DNA of 64,000 bases from Maritalea porphyrae (GCF_030159895.1 NZ_BSNI01000002.1:1886306-1950305); one strand, 5' to 3'. Shown: positions 51,736 to 61,385, numbered from the stretch's first letter. Notes: generated by a model from the letters alone, not told the origin. A program made the numbers and translations.

Positions 51736-53928
51736 ATGACAAATTCGAATGATCGCAACAATCTGGCTGCAGATCAAACAGATGATTTGATCGCAGAACT
51801 TGCGCGTATCGTAGCTGACGACGCTAAACAGTCGACTGTTTCACAAGCCGTCGATGAGCGTGCGCAGATGGCTGCAACGGCTCGCGAACAACTTCCAGAT
51901 CAGCAATCATTCGACGCAATTTCTCATCCGGGCCCCGTCGATCCACCTGTTGAGGAACAAACAAGTTCTCAACCCACATCAACTGAAGCGGACGTTGTGC
52001 CGTTTGGTGGTCGGGACGAAGCGTTGCCATTTTCGCAAATTGGTGAAGGTGTAACTGCTGTTCCATCCGCGCAAAATGCGACAACGGAGACTGTTTCTAA
52101 ACACGTTGACCAGGGTAACTCACCGTTTGAATTCGACTTTTCTCAGAATATCCAAGCGGGTGTCGGCGAAACGCAACTTCCGAAAGTTGATTCAAAGCCA
52201 TTTGTGGAGCCGACTGCCGACGCTGAGGTTTTGCCAGAAACAAGCGAAGAAGCACCGACGCCTGACGTTTTGGATGGTATTGCCGCAATAATTGAAGATG
52301 TTGAGAAACAATCTGCGCCTCAGCCCGAACCTGAATTTGAACCGATCCCTGTGCCACAAGAGACTATTGCGGTGCAACAAGATGAAGTTGCAGCTGAAGA
52401 CAGGTCCGATTTCACTTCCGAACCCGAAGTGGCGCATGAACGAGATACAAGTTTTGAGTTCACTCCGCAGCGAGATTTAGAAATACCTGATGGCGAAGAT
52501 GAATTTGCAGTGCCACCGTCCCAAACCAGTGATGGTGCAGATTTGGATGCCGTGATTGATGATCCGTTGGCGGAGATTGAAAGCCTAATAGCTGATACAC
52601 AGACGCCAGCGCCTGCACCTCAATCAAAACCTGCAGATGCTGCTGAGGCGGCTATTATGGCAGCTTTGGCTTCAGCAACCAGCCAGCCAAAGTTTGAAGC
52701 ATCACCGGTGGCTGCAGCGCGAGCAAGCGCATCGCCTAGGCAAGAACCCAGATTCGATGCAGATGTTCCAACGGCGCGCGATTCCATTAGTCCGGCATTG
52801 AACGAAACACCCGCGGCAGAACCAGAACAAGAGTATATTGAAGAGCGCCGTCGTGGGGGCGTTTTGCCAATCTTAGCTTCTGTAGCGGCAATCTTATTGT
52901 TGGCGGTAATAGGCGGGGTTGGCTACTGGTTTTTTGTTGGGCAGGGACCAAGCGATGGCGACGTTCCTGTGGTCGCCGCGCAAAACACAAATGTTAAGGA
53001 AGTGCCTGAAGTCACTCCAGCGGAAACTGAGGCTCAAGGGCAAAGTGTTTTCAATGCACTTGAAGGGAACACAGAAACTCCAACTGAAGAGCAAATCGTC
53101 TCTCGCGATGAAACCGCAGGTGCATCCGGCACAGAAGTTGCGCGTGTTGTGACTCCCACAAGTTCGAGCAATGGCCTAACAAACCGCAAGGTGAAAACTG
53201 TTACAGTTTTGGCTGATGGTACTATTGTCAGTGGCAATGAAGCTTCAGCCGGCGCTGAACAGCTCCCTCAGGATGTGCGACCAAATGCACCCACAGTTGC
53301 GGTAGAGACACCGAATTCTGAAACTGATGAAATTGCAAATGTGCTCAATGCAATAAAAGAAGGAACTGACGCCGCGACCACATCAACGCCGGCTACCGCG
53401 CCAGCGTTGCCTGATACTTCGCAAGGTGAGGCCACTGAGGCAACTGCTGAACCAGCGACACCAATCGAAGTGGCAGCGATTGCAGATGATCCTGCAGCGC
53501 CAACGCCGCCTGCACGTCCATTTGGCTTAGGATCTGGGTCAGCACCGTCTCTGGCGCCGGTTGCAGCAAGCACAACACCTACGTCGAACGACACAGTTGC
53601 GCAGCCTATTTCACTTCTGCCGACCACAAATTCAACGCCTAGTGTACCTACATCGGCTACTTCAACAACAAGTGGAGTTGCTGCCCCATTCTATGTGCAA
53701 CTAGCTTCACAACGCACACTAGAGACCGCACAGGCCACAGCGACGACCCTTAAACGCCAGTTTCCGTCGCAACTCGGTTCGCAGCCTATCGACATCAATC
53801 AAGTCGACCTTGGTGACAAAGGAATCTACTTCCGGGTCCGTGTTCCTTCAAACAGCTTGGCGGATGCGAATGCGCTTTGTTCCAGCCTGAAGTCGAATGG
53901 AGGCGATTGTTTCGTCAGAAACAACTAA
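51736..53928 (+). CDS. Single-pass membrane protein with SPOR domain
   Basis: 730 residues. Residues 1-370 are a low-complexity acidic, Pro/Glu-rich cytoplasmic part; one membrane segment lies at about 378-397 (LPILASVAAILLLAVIGGVG); a long periplasmic linker rich in Ala, Thr and Pro follows, and the last 80 residues form a SPOR domain (PFYVQLASQRTLETAQAT, then GIYFRVRV and NGGDCFV). SPOR domains bind denuded glycan strands at the division septum. Its place between argS and scpA matches SPOR proteins of related genomes. The N-terminal disordered domain is long for the family. Confidence 0.88.
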   Translation: MTNSNDRNNLAADQTDDLIAELARIVADDAKQSTVSQAVDERAQMAATAREQLPDQQSFDAISHPGPVDPPVEEQTSSQPTSTEADVVPFGGRDEALPFSQIGEGVTAVPSAQNATTETVSKHVDQGNSPFEFDFSQNIQAGVGETQLPKVDSKPFVEPTADAEVLPETSEEAPTPDVLDGIAAIIEDVEKQSAPQPEPEFEPIPVPQETIAVQQDEVAAEDRSDFTSEPEVAHERDTSFEFTPQRDLEIPDGEDEFAVPPSQTSDGADLDAVIDDPLAEIESLIADTQTPAPAPQSKPADAAEAAIMAALASATSQPKFEASPVAAARASASPRQEPRFDADVPTARDSISPALNETPAAEPEQEYIEERRRGGVLPILASVAAILLLAVIGGVGYWFFVGQGPSDGDVPVVAAQNTNVKEVPEVTPAETEAQGQSVFNALEGNTETPTEEQIVSRDETAGASGTEVARVVTPTSSSNGLTNRKVKTVTVLADGTIVSGNEASAGAEQLPQDVRPNAPTVAVETPNSETDEIANVLNAIKEGTDAATTSTPATAPALPDTSQGEATEATAEPATPIEVAAIADDPAAPTPPARPFGLGSGSAPSLAPVAASTTPTSNDTVAQPISLLPTTNSTPSVPTSATSTTSGVAAPFYVQLASQRTLETAQATATTLKRQFPSQLGSQPIDINQVDLGDKGIYFRVRVPSNSLADANALCSSLKSNGGDCFVRNN

Positions 53929-53947
53929 AAGCCATCATTTTCAGTGA

Positions 53948-53969
53948 ATTGGCGACCTTTGTCGCCAAT
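53948..53969 (+). other. Perfect nine-base hairpin between the SPOR gene and scpA
   Basis: ATTGGCGAC (53948-53956), loop CTTT, GTCGCCAAT (53961-53969), with no T run behind. It is possibly a Rho-assisted terminator or an RNA-stabilising stem. The gap to scpA is only 107 bases, in the place where nagZ usually lies. Confidence 0.5.
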
Positions 53970-54035
53970 CACGCTTGACCATTGGTTGCTCGCCGCGTCA
54001 CACTCGTGCCGAATTGGTGAGTTAAGTCAGGTCAC

Positions 54036-54827
54036 ATGGCTCAAGGCGCAGATCAATCTGATTTTATGCAAGATAACCCACGGCCCAAAAGGGGCGAGGG
54101 GGTTATGTATGTTGATGTGAAAGGCTATGAAGGCCCTCTTGATTTGCTGCTTGATCTTGCACGCAAGCAAAAAGTGGATCTTGCCAACATCTCCGTGCTT
54201 GCGTTGGCAGAACAATATCTCAGTTTTATTGATACAATTCGTGAGCGTCGGATTGAAGTTGCTGCCGATTATCTTGTGATGGCGGCATGGCTGACTTTCT
54301 TGAAAAGTCGCCTGATGGTCCCACATGAAGATGATAACGATGAGCCGACTGGTGAAGAAATGGCCGCTTTGCTGCAGTTTCGTCTTAAGCGGCTTGAAGC
54401 AATGCGCGACGCGGCGGAGAAATTGATCAATAGGCCGCAGCTCAACCGTGAAATATTCGCACGCGGCGATCCAGAATCGGTGGTAACCGATAGAAAGAAC
54501 ATCTGGGAGGCGACCTATTTCGACCTTTTGCGTGCATATGCTGTGCAACGGGAACGGCAAATCCCAGCGGAGTACGCACCAAAATCGCGCACCGTTTGGT
54601 CATTGCAAGATGCAGAGGATATTTTGCGCCGGTTGATCGGTGAAGGTGCAGACTGGGTGCCATTACATGCCTGCTTGTCACAATATCTTGATTTACCTGA
54701 AGAACGAATAACTGCGCTTGCTTCTAGTTTCACCGCATCGCTCGAGATGGTGAGGCAAGGACAGCTAGAATTGAGGCAAAGCAAAGTGTTCGGACCGCTT
54801 ATGGTGCGCCGTAAATCGGTGGAATAG
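54036..54827 (+). CDS. scpA: Segregation and condensation protein A (kleisin)
   Basis: 263 residues. Kleisin N-terminal motif GYEGPLDLLLDLARKQKVDL at about residues 28-50 (partly shown), YLVMAAWLTFLKSRLMVP in the middle, and a winged-helix C-terminus. ScpA bridges the SMC heads and recruits ScpB in the condensin complex. The gene begins after a 107-base gap from the SPOR gene and is followed by scpB after nine bases. A later in-frame ATG (54105) just before YVDVKGYEG is an alternative start. Confidence 0.93.
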   Translation: MAQGADQSDFMQDNPRPKRGEGVMYVDVKGYEGPLDLLLDLARKQKVDLANISVLALAEQYLSFIDTIRERRIEVAADYLVMAAWLTFLKSRLMVPHEDDNDEPTGEEMAALLQFRLKRLEAMRDAAEKLINRPQLNREIFARGDPESVVTDRKNIWEATYFDLLRAYAVQRERQIPAEYAPKSRTVWSLQDAEDILRRLIGEGADWVPLHACLSQYLDLPEERITALASSFTASLEMVRQGQLELRQSKVFGPLMVRRKSVE

Positions 54828-54836
54828 GACATCAAA

Positions 54837-55538
54837 ATGGATCAAAACACTGGCCAAGTCATTGATGATGATAACGACATCGGAGAAATCACGGGTCGAA
54901 ATCTGCGTGTGCTAGAGGCACTGCTGTTTGCTGCGAAAGAGCCATTACACCTTGAGGAGGCAAAGCCATTTCTGTCCGATGGTGCCAACATTGAAGACTT
55001 GGCTGCCCAGTTAAGCGAGAAATATAAGCATTCGGGCGTGAACTTGGTCAAACGAGGCGAAGCCTATGCCTTCCGCACTGCAGAAGACTTGGGCTTCCTG
55101 CTGCGACGCGAAGAAACTGAACGCAAGCCACTTTCCCGCGCCGCACTCGAGATTATGGCAATCATAGCCTACCACCAACCTGTTACGCGTTCGGAAATCG
55201 AAGAGGTACGCGGCGTCGCAACATCCAAAGGCACGCTTGATGTTTTGATGGAAGCTGGATGGGTGCGCATGCGCGGCCGCCGACGTACGCCCGGACGGCC
55301 TGTAACGTACGGTACAACACCCGAATTTCTGGACCATTTTGGTCTCGAAGCAATTACCGATCTGCCTGGATTGAACGAATTGAAGGGCACAGGGCTACTT
55401 TCAGCCAATTTGCCGCCTGATTTTGCTGTTCCAGCACCAAATGATGGGGATTTATTTGACAATGAAGACCCGCTTGATGCAGATGACGACGGCGACGACT
55501 TGTTGACTGAATTGAGCCAAGATGACTTCGATCACTAA
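54837..55538 (+). CDS. scpB: Segregation and condensation protein B
   Basis: 233 residues: two winged-helix domains, with LRVLEALLFAAKEPLHLEEA at the start and the characteristic RAALEIMAIIAYHQPVTRSE (20 residues) plus EEVRGVATSKGTLDVL. The C-terminus is acidic (DADDDGDDLLTELSQDD). ScpB dimers bind ScpA in the SMC complex. The last 17 bases overlap the following ABC ATPase gene in another frame. Confidence 0.93.
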   Translation: MDQNTGQVIDDDNDIGEITGRNLRVLEALLFAAKEPLHLEEAKPFLSDGANIEDLAAQLSEKYKHSGVNLVKRGEAYAFRTAEDLGFLLRREETERKPLSRAALEIMAIIAYHQPVTRSEIEEVRGVATSKGTLDVLMEAGWVRMRGRRRTPGRPVTYGTTPEFLDHFGLEAITDLPGLNELKGTGLLSANLPPDFAVPAPNDGDLFDNEDPLDADDDGDDLLTELSQDDFDH

Positions 55539-56646
55539 TGCTGAGACCAAATCTGGCGGGGTAGACCAGGAATGGGGGCCGCGTGGCACTGCCGGTATCA
55601 GTTTTGCTGCGGCCTTGGAGTTTAACCAGGTCCATTGTGAAATGGGTGGACGCGAGGTTTTGCGCGGCACAGATTTTTCAACTGCGCCGGGTGAAATATT
55701 GTGCCTACTTGGAGCATCAGGCTCGGGAAAGTCTACAATTCTGCGGGCAACTGCAGGTTTACAGGACATTTCTGCTGGAACAATTTCGATCAATAAAAAG
55801 GTTGTGGCATCCGCGTCGATTTCTGTTAGACCAGAAAAACGCGGCATCGGTTTGATGTTTCAAGATTTTGCGCTGTTCCCACATATGTCGGTTTTGCAAA
55901 ATGTTGAATATGGGTTGAAGTCCCTAGGCCGCGAGGAAGCAAAAGTGCAGGCGATGCATGCCCTGAAACGCGTCGGTTTGGCTGATCGAGCCGAGGATTA
56001 CCCTTCAAAGCTCTCAGGCGGTCAGCAACAACGTTTAGCGCTCGCACGTTCTATTGCTCCAAAGCCGGGGCTTTTGTTATTGGATGAGCCGTTTTCGTCA
56101 CTGGACGCGCGATTGCGTGAAAGCGTACGTGCGGAAACCCTAGCAGTTCTTCGCGAAACGCGCGCGACCTGTGTTATTGTTACGCATGATCCCGAAGAAG
56201 CGATGTTGTTTGGTGATAAAATCGCTCTTTTACGCGATGGCACGATTGCGCAAATTGGTACGTCTGATGAAATCTACAATGCCCCGCTTGATCTGAGCGT
56301 CGCGCGCTTCTTTTCGCCAATTTCTGAAATGCACGCTACTGTGGCAAATGGGTATGCCGAAACGCCCCTTGGTAAGCTAAAAGTGGATGGCCGATCTGAC
56401 GGCGCGAAAATCATTATCGCAATGCGGCCAGTTGCTTCTGCAAATTTGGTCGAAAAGGGCGAGGGGGCAATGGGTCGCGTTGTCAATAAACGCACTGCAA
56501 TTGGCATTGATACAATTGAGGTGGCCGTGTCGGGAATTGATCAGCCTGTGCGCGTAAGACGTCCAGCCAGCGACGATGTGTATCCGGGACAAGACGTAAA
56601 TATCGCGATAAACCCAAATCGCGTCCTTGTGTTTGACGCCATTTGA
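55522..56646 (+). CDS. Iron/thiamine-type ABC transporter ATP-binding protein, orphan
   Basis: 374 residues. Walker A GASGSGKST near residue 68-76, Q-loop MFQDFALFPHMSV, signature [11 protein letters not shown] near 160, Walker B LLLLDEPFSSLDARLR, switch His VTHDPEEAM, and a C-terminal regulatory TOBE-like domain. The closest group by motif style is the FbpC/AfuC ferric-iron or related CUT1-like importers. No permease or binding protein is nearby, so its partners are elsewhere or it has been recruited to another task. It is wedged between scpB (17-base overlap) and tatA. Confidence 0.85.
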   Translation: MTSITNAETKSGGVDQEWGPRGTAGISFAAALEFNQVHCEMGGREVLRGTDFSTAPGEILCLLGASGSGKSTILRATAGLQDISAGTISINKKVVASASISVRPEKRGIGLMFQDFALFPHMSVLQNVEYGLKSLGREEAKVQAMHALKRVGLADRAEDYPSKLSGGQQQRLALARSIAPKPGLLLLDEPFSSLDARLRESVRAETLAVLRETRATCVIVTHDPEEAMLFGDKIALLRDGTIAQIGTSDEIYNAPLDLSVARFFSPISEMHATVANGYAETPLGKLKVDGRSDGAKIIIAMRPVASANLVEKGEGAMGRVVNKRTAIGIDTIEVAVSGIDQPVRVRRPASDDVYPGQDVNIAINPNRVLVFDAI

Positions 56647-56708
56647 ACATATTTGAATAGCAACAAGTTTTTTCGCGCGACAGTCGCGCGGATGAGAGGA
56701 GTAAAATC

Positions 56709-56903
56709 ATGAATCCAGGTCCTTGGGGAATTCTAATCATTGCTGTAGCAGCTTTGTTGCTTTTTGGCCGCGGTAAGATTTCCGGCATGATGGGCGAAGT
56801 CGCTTCTGGCATCAAAGCTTTCCGCAAAGGTATGGCTGACGATGAAAAGCCAACGGCAGAGATCGAAGTCAAAAAAGAAGAATCTGAAAAAGACAAAAGC
56901 TAG
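56709..56903 (+). CDS. tatA: Twin-arginine translocase subunit TatA
   Basis: 64 residues: an N-terminal membrane helix ([16 protein letters not shown]), the [20 protein letters not shown] hinge and amphipathic helix (FGRGK at the hinge), and a short charged tail. TatA multimers form the pore for folded Tat substrates. The FGRGKI wording rather than FGPKKL is seen in several alphaproteobacterial TatA proteins. AGAGGAG precedes the ATG. Confidence 0.93.
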   Translation: MNPGPWGILIIAVAALLLFGRGKISGMMGEVASGIKAFRKGMADDEKPTAEIEVKKEESEKDKS

Positions 56904-56938
56904 TCTTTTCTTGATGCTACAACGTTAAGGGTGGCTTG

Positions 56939-57712
56939 ATGCTGAACATCGGCTGGAGCGAAATGCTGATCGTTGCGGCGATCGCACTTATTGTGGTTGG
57001 TCCAAAGGACTTGCCAGCAATGCTGCGGCAATTGGGCCGCGTGTTCGGCACTGTGCGGCGCATGGGCAACGAGTTTAAGTCTGAAATCAACAAAGTTGCG
57101 GCTTTGGATGAAGTCAAAGACATAAAAAACTCGATTACAAAGCCGCTCGAAGACACCAACAAAGAGTTGACCGACCAATTCAATGCAATTGGAAAAGACG
57201 GTAGCGTTGAGCCTTCAGGCGCAATAAAGCCTTCAGTCGAAGGGCAAGAGAGTGTTGCGGACGAAATCCGTGAGTCAGCAGGTATGAAATCGAGCGCTGC
57301 CCCAGACCCGGCGGCCGCAGCGGCGAGCATGAAAGCGGCGATTTCGCGAGCGGAAGCGACCGCTGCAGAAAAAGCAGCTGCTGAAGCTGAAGCCAAGGCA
57401 GAGCCCGCCGCTAAGAAGAAAGCGGCGCCACGCAAGCGAGCTGCTGCCAAAACTGGTGCAAAGACCTCCACAACACGGAAACCAGCGGCAAAGAAGCCTG
57501 CTGCAAAAAGGGCACCCACTAAGCGCACAACTGCCACCAAATCCGCGGCGAGCAAGGCAACGACTGCAAGAAAGCCTGCTACGAAAAAGGCTGCGGCAAG
57601 CAAGGCAGCTGCAGAAAAGGCGGATAAGCCTGTAACGGCGGTTGCGAACAAGGGTGGAATTCCAGCCAAAACAGCAGCGAAATTGCAGCGCGCACCCAAA
57701 GGGGAAGCATAG
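56939..57712 (+). CDS. tatB: Twin-arginine translocase subunit TatB with long Lys/Ala-rich tail
   Basis: 257 residues from the ATG at 56939 (AAGGG seven bases upstream). The first 25 residues form the membrane helix with the Glu in GWSEMLIVAAIALIVVGPKDLP, then the amphipathic helix LRQLGRVFGTVRRMGNEFKS. From about residue 140 the protein is a Lys/Ala/Thr/Pro tail with repeated AKKKAAPRKRAAAK-type units resembling the C-terminal domain of histone H1. The core role is receptor for twin-arginine signals with TatC. Classical TatB is about 170 residues. The stop abuts the tatC start. Confidence 0.92.
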   Translation: MLNIGWSEMLIVAAIALIVVGPKDLPAMLRQLGRVFGTVRRMGNEFKSEINKVAALDEVKDIKNSITKPLEDTNKELTDQFNAIGKDGSVEPSGAIKPSVEGQESVADEIRESAGMKSSAAPDPAAAAASMKAAISRAEATAAEKAAAEAEAKAEPAAKKKAAPRKRAAAKTGAKTSTTRKPAAKKPAAKRAPTKRTTATKSAASKATTARKPATKKAAASKAAAEKADKPVTAVANKGGIPAKTAAKLQRAPKGEA

Positions 57713-58522
57713 ATGAATAAGATGCTTGAAAACCCTGATGACGAAGTGAACCAAAGCGAAGCACCGCTGCTTGAGCATTTGATCGAATTGCGCACTCGCT
57801 TGATCTATTCATTTGCAGCGATAGCAGTTCTCTTTGTTGTTTGTTTCTTCTTAGCTGGCGAAATCTATGCTGTTTTGCTTGGGCCGTTTGTACAAGCAGT
57901 TGGTGGATCAGTTGAAGATGTCAGCCTGATTTATACAGCGCCGCAAGAAGCGTTTTTCACGGAGCTGAAGGTTGCATTGTTTGGCGCTATTTTCTTGGCC
58001 TTTCCCGTCTTGGCGAGCCAAGTCTATATGTTTGTCGCTCCGGGCCTGTACAAACGAGAGCGCTCTGCATTTATTCCCTATTTGATCGCGACCCCGGTAT
58101 TGTTCCTTATCGGCGGCGCATTGGTCTATTTCGGCGTGATGCCGCTAGCGATGCGTTTCTTCTTATCATTTGAGCAATCTGGCGCCGGACAGGCGACAAT
58201 TCAGAATATGACGCGCGTTAGTGAATATCTGTCGCTAACCATGACGCTGTTGTTAGCATTTGGACTGTGTTTTCAGCTGCCTGTTATTTTGACGTTGTTG
58301 GCGCGCGCAGAGATCATCACAGCAGACAATTTGAAGTCGTGGCGAAAATATGCGGTTGTTGCAATTCTGACGGTTGCTGCTTTCCTCACACCACCTGAAC
58401 CGATGACCCAGATTGGCCTTGCTGTTCCTGTGTTCCTACTTTACGAGCTTTCCATCTTTGCTGTTCGATTTGTTGAACGATCGCGGGCAAACCGTGAAGC
58501 CGCATCTGAAAACGATGCGTAG
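57713..58522 (+). CDS. tatC: Twin-arginine translocase subunit TatC
   Basis: 269 residues with six membrane segments. APLLEHLIELRTRLIYS is the conserved N-terminal signal-binding stretch with the key Glu residues, FFTELKVALF and FLTPPEPMTQIGLAVP follow. TatC reads the twin-arginine motif together with TatB. The ATG directly follows the tatB stop codon, indicating tight coupling of tatABC. Confidence 0.96.
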   Translation: MNKMLENPDDEVNQSEAPLLEHLIELRTRLIYSFAAIAVLFVVCFFLAGEIYAVLLGPFVQAVGGSVEDVSLIYTAPQEAFFTELKVALFGAIFLAFPVLASQVYMFVAPGLYKRERSAFIPYLIATPVLFLIGGALVYFGVMPLAMRFFLSFEQSGAGQATIQNMTRVSEYLSLTMTLLLAFGLCFQLPVILTLLARAEIITADNLKSWRKYAVVAILTVAAFLTPPEPMTQIGLAVPVFLLYELSIFAVRFVERSRANREAASENDA

Positions 58523-58596
58523 TAAACAACCAAAAAATTCAGCAATTAGATAAACAAAGATCAGTATTTTTGATCGGCAAGAGCCGGAGCGACTAG

Positions 58597-59877
58597 ATGT
58601 TTGACGTAAAATGGATACGAAACAATCCTGAAGCCTTTGATGCCAGCCTAAAAAGGCGCGGTGCAGAGCCACAATCAGCGCATGTATTAGCCCTTGATGA
58701 TGCGCGCAAGGCGACGGTGCAGCAATTGAATGAATGGCAGGGCACCCGAAATGCTTCTTCCAAGCAGATTGGCCAGGCAAAAGCGCAGGGCGATGAAGAC
58801 AAAGCACAGAAATTGCTCGCCGAAGTTGCTGACCTAAAAGCAAAGGTTCAGCAAGGCGAAGAGACAGAGCGCACTCAAACCGCGGAACTCAATGAATTGC
58901 TTGCTGGTTTGCCGAATTTGTTACTGGATGATGTGCCCGATGGGGCTGATGAAAACGACAATGTTGAGAAAAGCCGTTTCTCTGAGCCACGCCAGTTTAA
59001 CTTTGAGCCAAAAGAGCATTACGAATTGGGCGAGCAACTGGGCCAGATGGACTTTGAGATTGCAGCAAAGATCGCTGGTTCACGATTTGTTGTTCTTAAA
59101 AACGATGTCGCACGTCTAGAGCGTGCGCTTGGTCAGTATATGCTGGACCTGCACACGCGCGAACACGGTTTTACCGAAGTGATTGCGCCGCTGCTTGTGC
59201 GTTCAGAAGCATTGTTCGGCACAGGCCAGCTTCCGAAGTTCTCTGAGGATGCGTTCCAGACTACGGATGATCGTTGGTTGATCCCAACCTCTGAAGTGTC
59301 ATTGACCAACCTTGTTCGTGAAACCATGTTGAGCCATGAAGAATTGCCGCTGCGTTTCACTTCGCTCACACCTTGCTTTCGTTCAGAAGCCGGGTCTGCC
59401 GGTCGCGATACGCGCGGTATGCTGCGTCAGCACCAATTTTACAAAGTGGAAATGGTTGCTGTTACTGCGCCTGATAAGTCTTTGGAAGAGCATGAGCGTA
59501 TGCTCGGTTGCGCCGAGGCTGTTATGAAGGGCCTTGATATCCCATATCGTGTGATGCGTCTTTGCTCGGGCGATATGGGCGCCACAATGATGCGCACATT
59601 CGACATTGAAGCTTGGTTGCCTGGGCAAAATACTTACCGCGAGATATCTTCTGTTTCTGTTGCAGGTGACTATCAAGCGCGCCGTATGGAAGCTCGTTAT
59701 CGAGACGAAAATGGTAAGCCGCAATATGTTCACACTTTGAACGGCTCAGGTGTCGCCACCGGTCGAGCACTAATTGCTGTCATGGAAAACTACCAGCAAG
59801 AAGATGGCTCTATCGCCATCCCTGAAGTTTTGCAGTCATATATGGGCGGGCAGACTGAAATCTCAGCGGCAAAATGA
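58597..59877 (+). CDS. serS: Seryl-tRNA synthetase
   Basis: 426 residues. N-terminal coiled-coil arm (about 30-105), then the class II catalytic core with motif 2 [17 protein letters not shown] and motif 3 in [18 protein letters not shown] ([10 protein letters not shown]). It is complete and follows tatC by 74 bases, the usual place in Rhizobiales. GGAG lies seven bases before the ATG. Its stop overlaps the surE start (ATGA). Confidence 0.96.
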   Translation: MFDVKWIRNNPEAFDASLKRRGAEPQSAHVLALDDARKATVQQLNEWQGTRNASSKQIGQAKAQGDEDKAQKLLAEVADLKAKVQQGEETERTQTAELNELLAGLPNLLLDDVPDGADENDNVEKSRFSEPRQFNFEPKEHYELGEQLGQMDFEIAAKIAGSRFVVLKNDVARLERALGQYMLDLHTREHGFTEVIAPLLVRSEALFGTGQLPKFSEDAFQTTDDRWLIPTSEVSLTNLVRETMLSHEELPLRFTSLTPCFRSEAGSAGRDTRGMLRQHQFYKVEMVAVTAPDKSLEEHERMLGCAEAVMKGLDIPYRVMRLCSGDMGATMMRTFDIEAWLPGQNTYREISSVSVAGDYQARRMEARYRDENGKPQYVHTLNGSGVATGRALIAVMENYQQEDGSIAIPEVLQSYMGGQTEISAAK

Positions 59878-60653
59878 TGACTGAACCCTTGCGCATCCTG
59901 GTCACAAATGATGATGGCGTGGATGCGCCGGGAATCAAATTACTTGAGAAAATCGCTCACGAGATTTCAAGTGATGTTTGGGTCGTCGCGCCATCAGGCA
60001 ATCAAAGTGGGGTGGGTCACAAATTTACCCTCGCGACGGAGTTGTCTTTGGACCAACGCGACCGAAAAACGTTCGCAATCGACGGCACGCCTGCTGATTG
60101 CGTCGCGATTGGCATGACACATGTTCTCAAAGACAAACCAGCAGATGTGGTTTTGTCTGGTATAAACCGCGGCCAAAATATTGCCGACATTGTCCATTGC
60201 TCGGGCACCGCCGCCGGGGCGCGGGAAGGGGCATTGCAGGGCGCACTCGGCATCGCGCTAAGCCAAAGCATGGACTTTAGCAACGAGCATTTGATCGAGT
60301 GGGAGTGTTCCGAACGCCACGGCGTAGCAGCTATTCGCTCAATCATAGAAAATCATCGCAACCAAGACATCTACTACAACGTCAACTTCCCAAGATGTGC
60401 CGCAGATGATGTCTCGGGTATAGAGTTGGTGCCACACCAGCGGTTTTCAACTTCTGCATTTGAGTATTATCCAAGCGACAATGAGGGGCACTTCTTCGTC
60501 ACGATCTTAAAAACACCAACGCCCCTAGATGATGACGCCGATTGCGTCCGTTTGTTGGAGCATAATGCTGTCACCGTGACGCCAATGAAGTTGCAGCAGA
60601 CTGATTTTGAAGCGATAAATGCACTAGATGGCAAGCTATCCTTAGCCGATTAG
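59874..60653 (+). CDS. surE: 5'/3'-nucleotidase SurE
   Basis: 259 residues. The metal site is [13 protein letters not shown] at the N-terminus; [23 protein letters not shown] and [19 protein letters not shown] are the other conserved SurE blocks. The enzyme releases phosphate from nucleoside monophosphates and short polyphosphate. ATG at 59874 or 59877; both overlap the serS end. Confidence 0.95.
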   Translation: MMTEPLRILVTNDDGVDAPGIKLLEKIAHEISSDVWVVAPSGNQSGVGHKFTLATELSLDQRDRKTFAIDGTPADCVAIGMTHVLKDKPADVVLSGINRGQNIADIVHCSGTAAGAREGALQGALGIALSQSMDFSNEHLIEWECSERHGVAAIRSIIENHRNQDIYYNVNFPRCAADDVSGIELVPHQRFSTSAFEYYPSDNEGHFFVTILKTPTPLDDDADCVRLLEHNAVTVTPMKLQQTDFEAINALDGKLSLAD

Positions 60654-60660
60654 AGGCAGA

Positions 60661-61320
60661 ATGTCTGACGATGAGCAAAACTTAGATTGGGCTCGAGCGT
60701 CGCTTGTACTTCAGGCGCGACAAACAGGCATTATGGATGGCCACATTCTCAAGGCGCTAGAATCGGTGCCACGCGAAGCCTTTGTGCCTGATGAGTATAT
60801 CGAACATGCCTACCGCGATGTTTCCATTCCACTGGACAATCACCAGTCAATGATCTCGCCAATTAAGTTGGCAAAAATGCTCGTTGCACTTGATTTGGCG
60901 GATATGCCAACAAAGGTCTTGGAAATTGGCACGGGAAGTGGATATGGCACGGCTTTGATTTCAAAGCTTTGCAAACGTGTCTTTACAGTCGAACGCGATC
61001 GACATTTGCTGCGGGCTGCCACGGCATGTTGGAAAAAGGTAGGCATTTCAAATATTGTTGAAGCAAACGAGGACGGTTTGGCTGGCTGGTCACATCAAGC
61101 TCCATTTTCCCGCATAATACTAAACGGTTCCGTGCAGCAGGTACCTATCGAAATCATTGAACAGTTGAGCGAAGACGGAGTGCTGGTTGCTGCGATTGGT
61201 GCGCCCAGCGAAGTTCAAAAAATATCAAAGATTATCAAGGTCGATGGTCAACTAGATACATCTGTAATGGGCACAATCCGGTTGCCCGCACTCAAATCCG
61301 GAAAAAGTACAGCTCCTTAA
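60661..61320 (+). CDS. pcm: Protein-L-isoaspartate O-methyltransferase
   Basis: 219 residues. SAM-binding motif VLEIGTGSGYGTALI, PREAFVPDEYIEHAY in the N-terminal part, and SMISPIKLAKML in the place of the usual QTISQP active-site loop, keeping the Ser. Position after surE is the standard pcm location, so repair of isoaspartyl residues is the default role. AGGCAGA precedes the ATG. Its C-terminus is shorter and more divergent than enterobacterial Pcm. Confidence 0.85.
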   Translation: MSDDEQNLDWARASLVLQARQTGIMDGHILKALESVPREAFVPDEYIEHAYRDVSIPLDNHQSMISPIKLAKMLVALDLADMPTKVLEIGTGSGYGTALISKLCKRVFTVERDRHLLRAATACWKKVGISNIVEANEDGLAGWSHQAPFSRIILNGSVQQVPIEIIEQLSEDGVLVAAIGAPSEVQKISKIIKVDGQLDTSVMGTIRLPALKSGKSTAP

Positions 61321-61385
61321 ACTCCCCTTTACCTTAACGCATCTATACTCAAATCCGTTGTATTGTATTGAGTAAGAGTAATCGC

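Noticed and set aside
56917-57795. 292-residue open frame on the minus strand over tatB and tatC
   Set aside because: It is antisense to the Lys/Ala-rich tatB tail, whose codons leave few stops on the other strand. The encoded Ala/Phe-rich sequence has no recognisable domain and tatB is certain.
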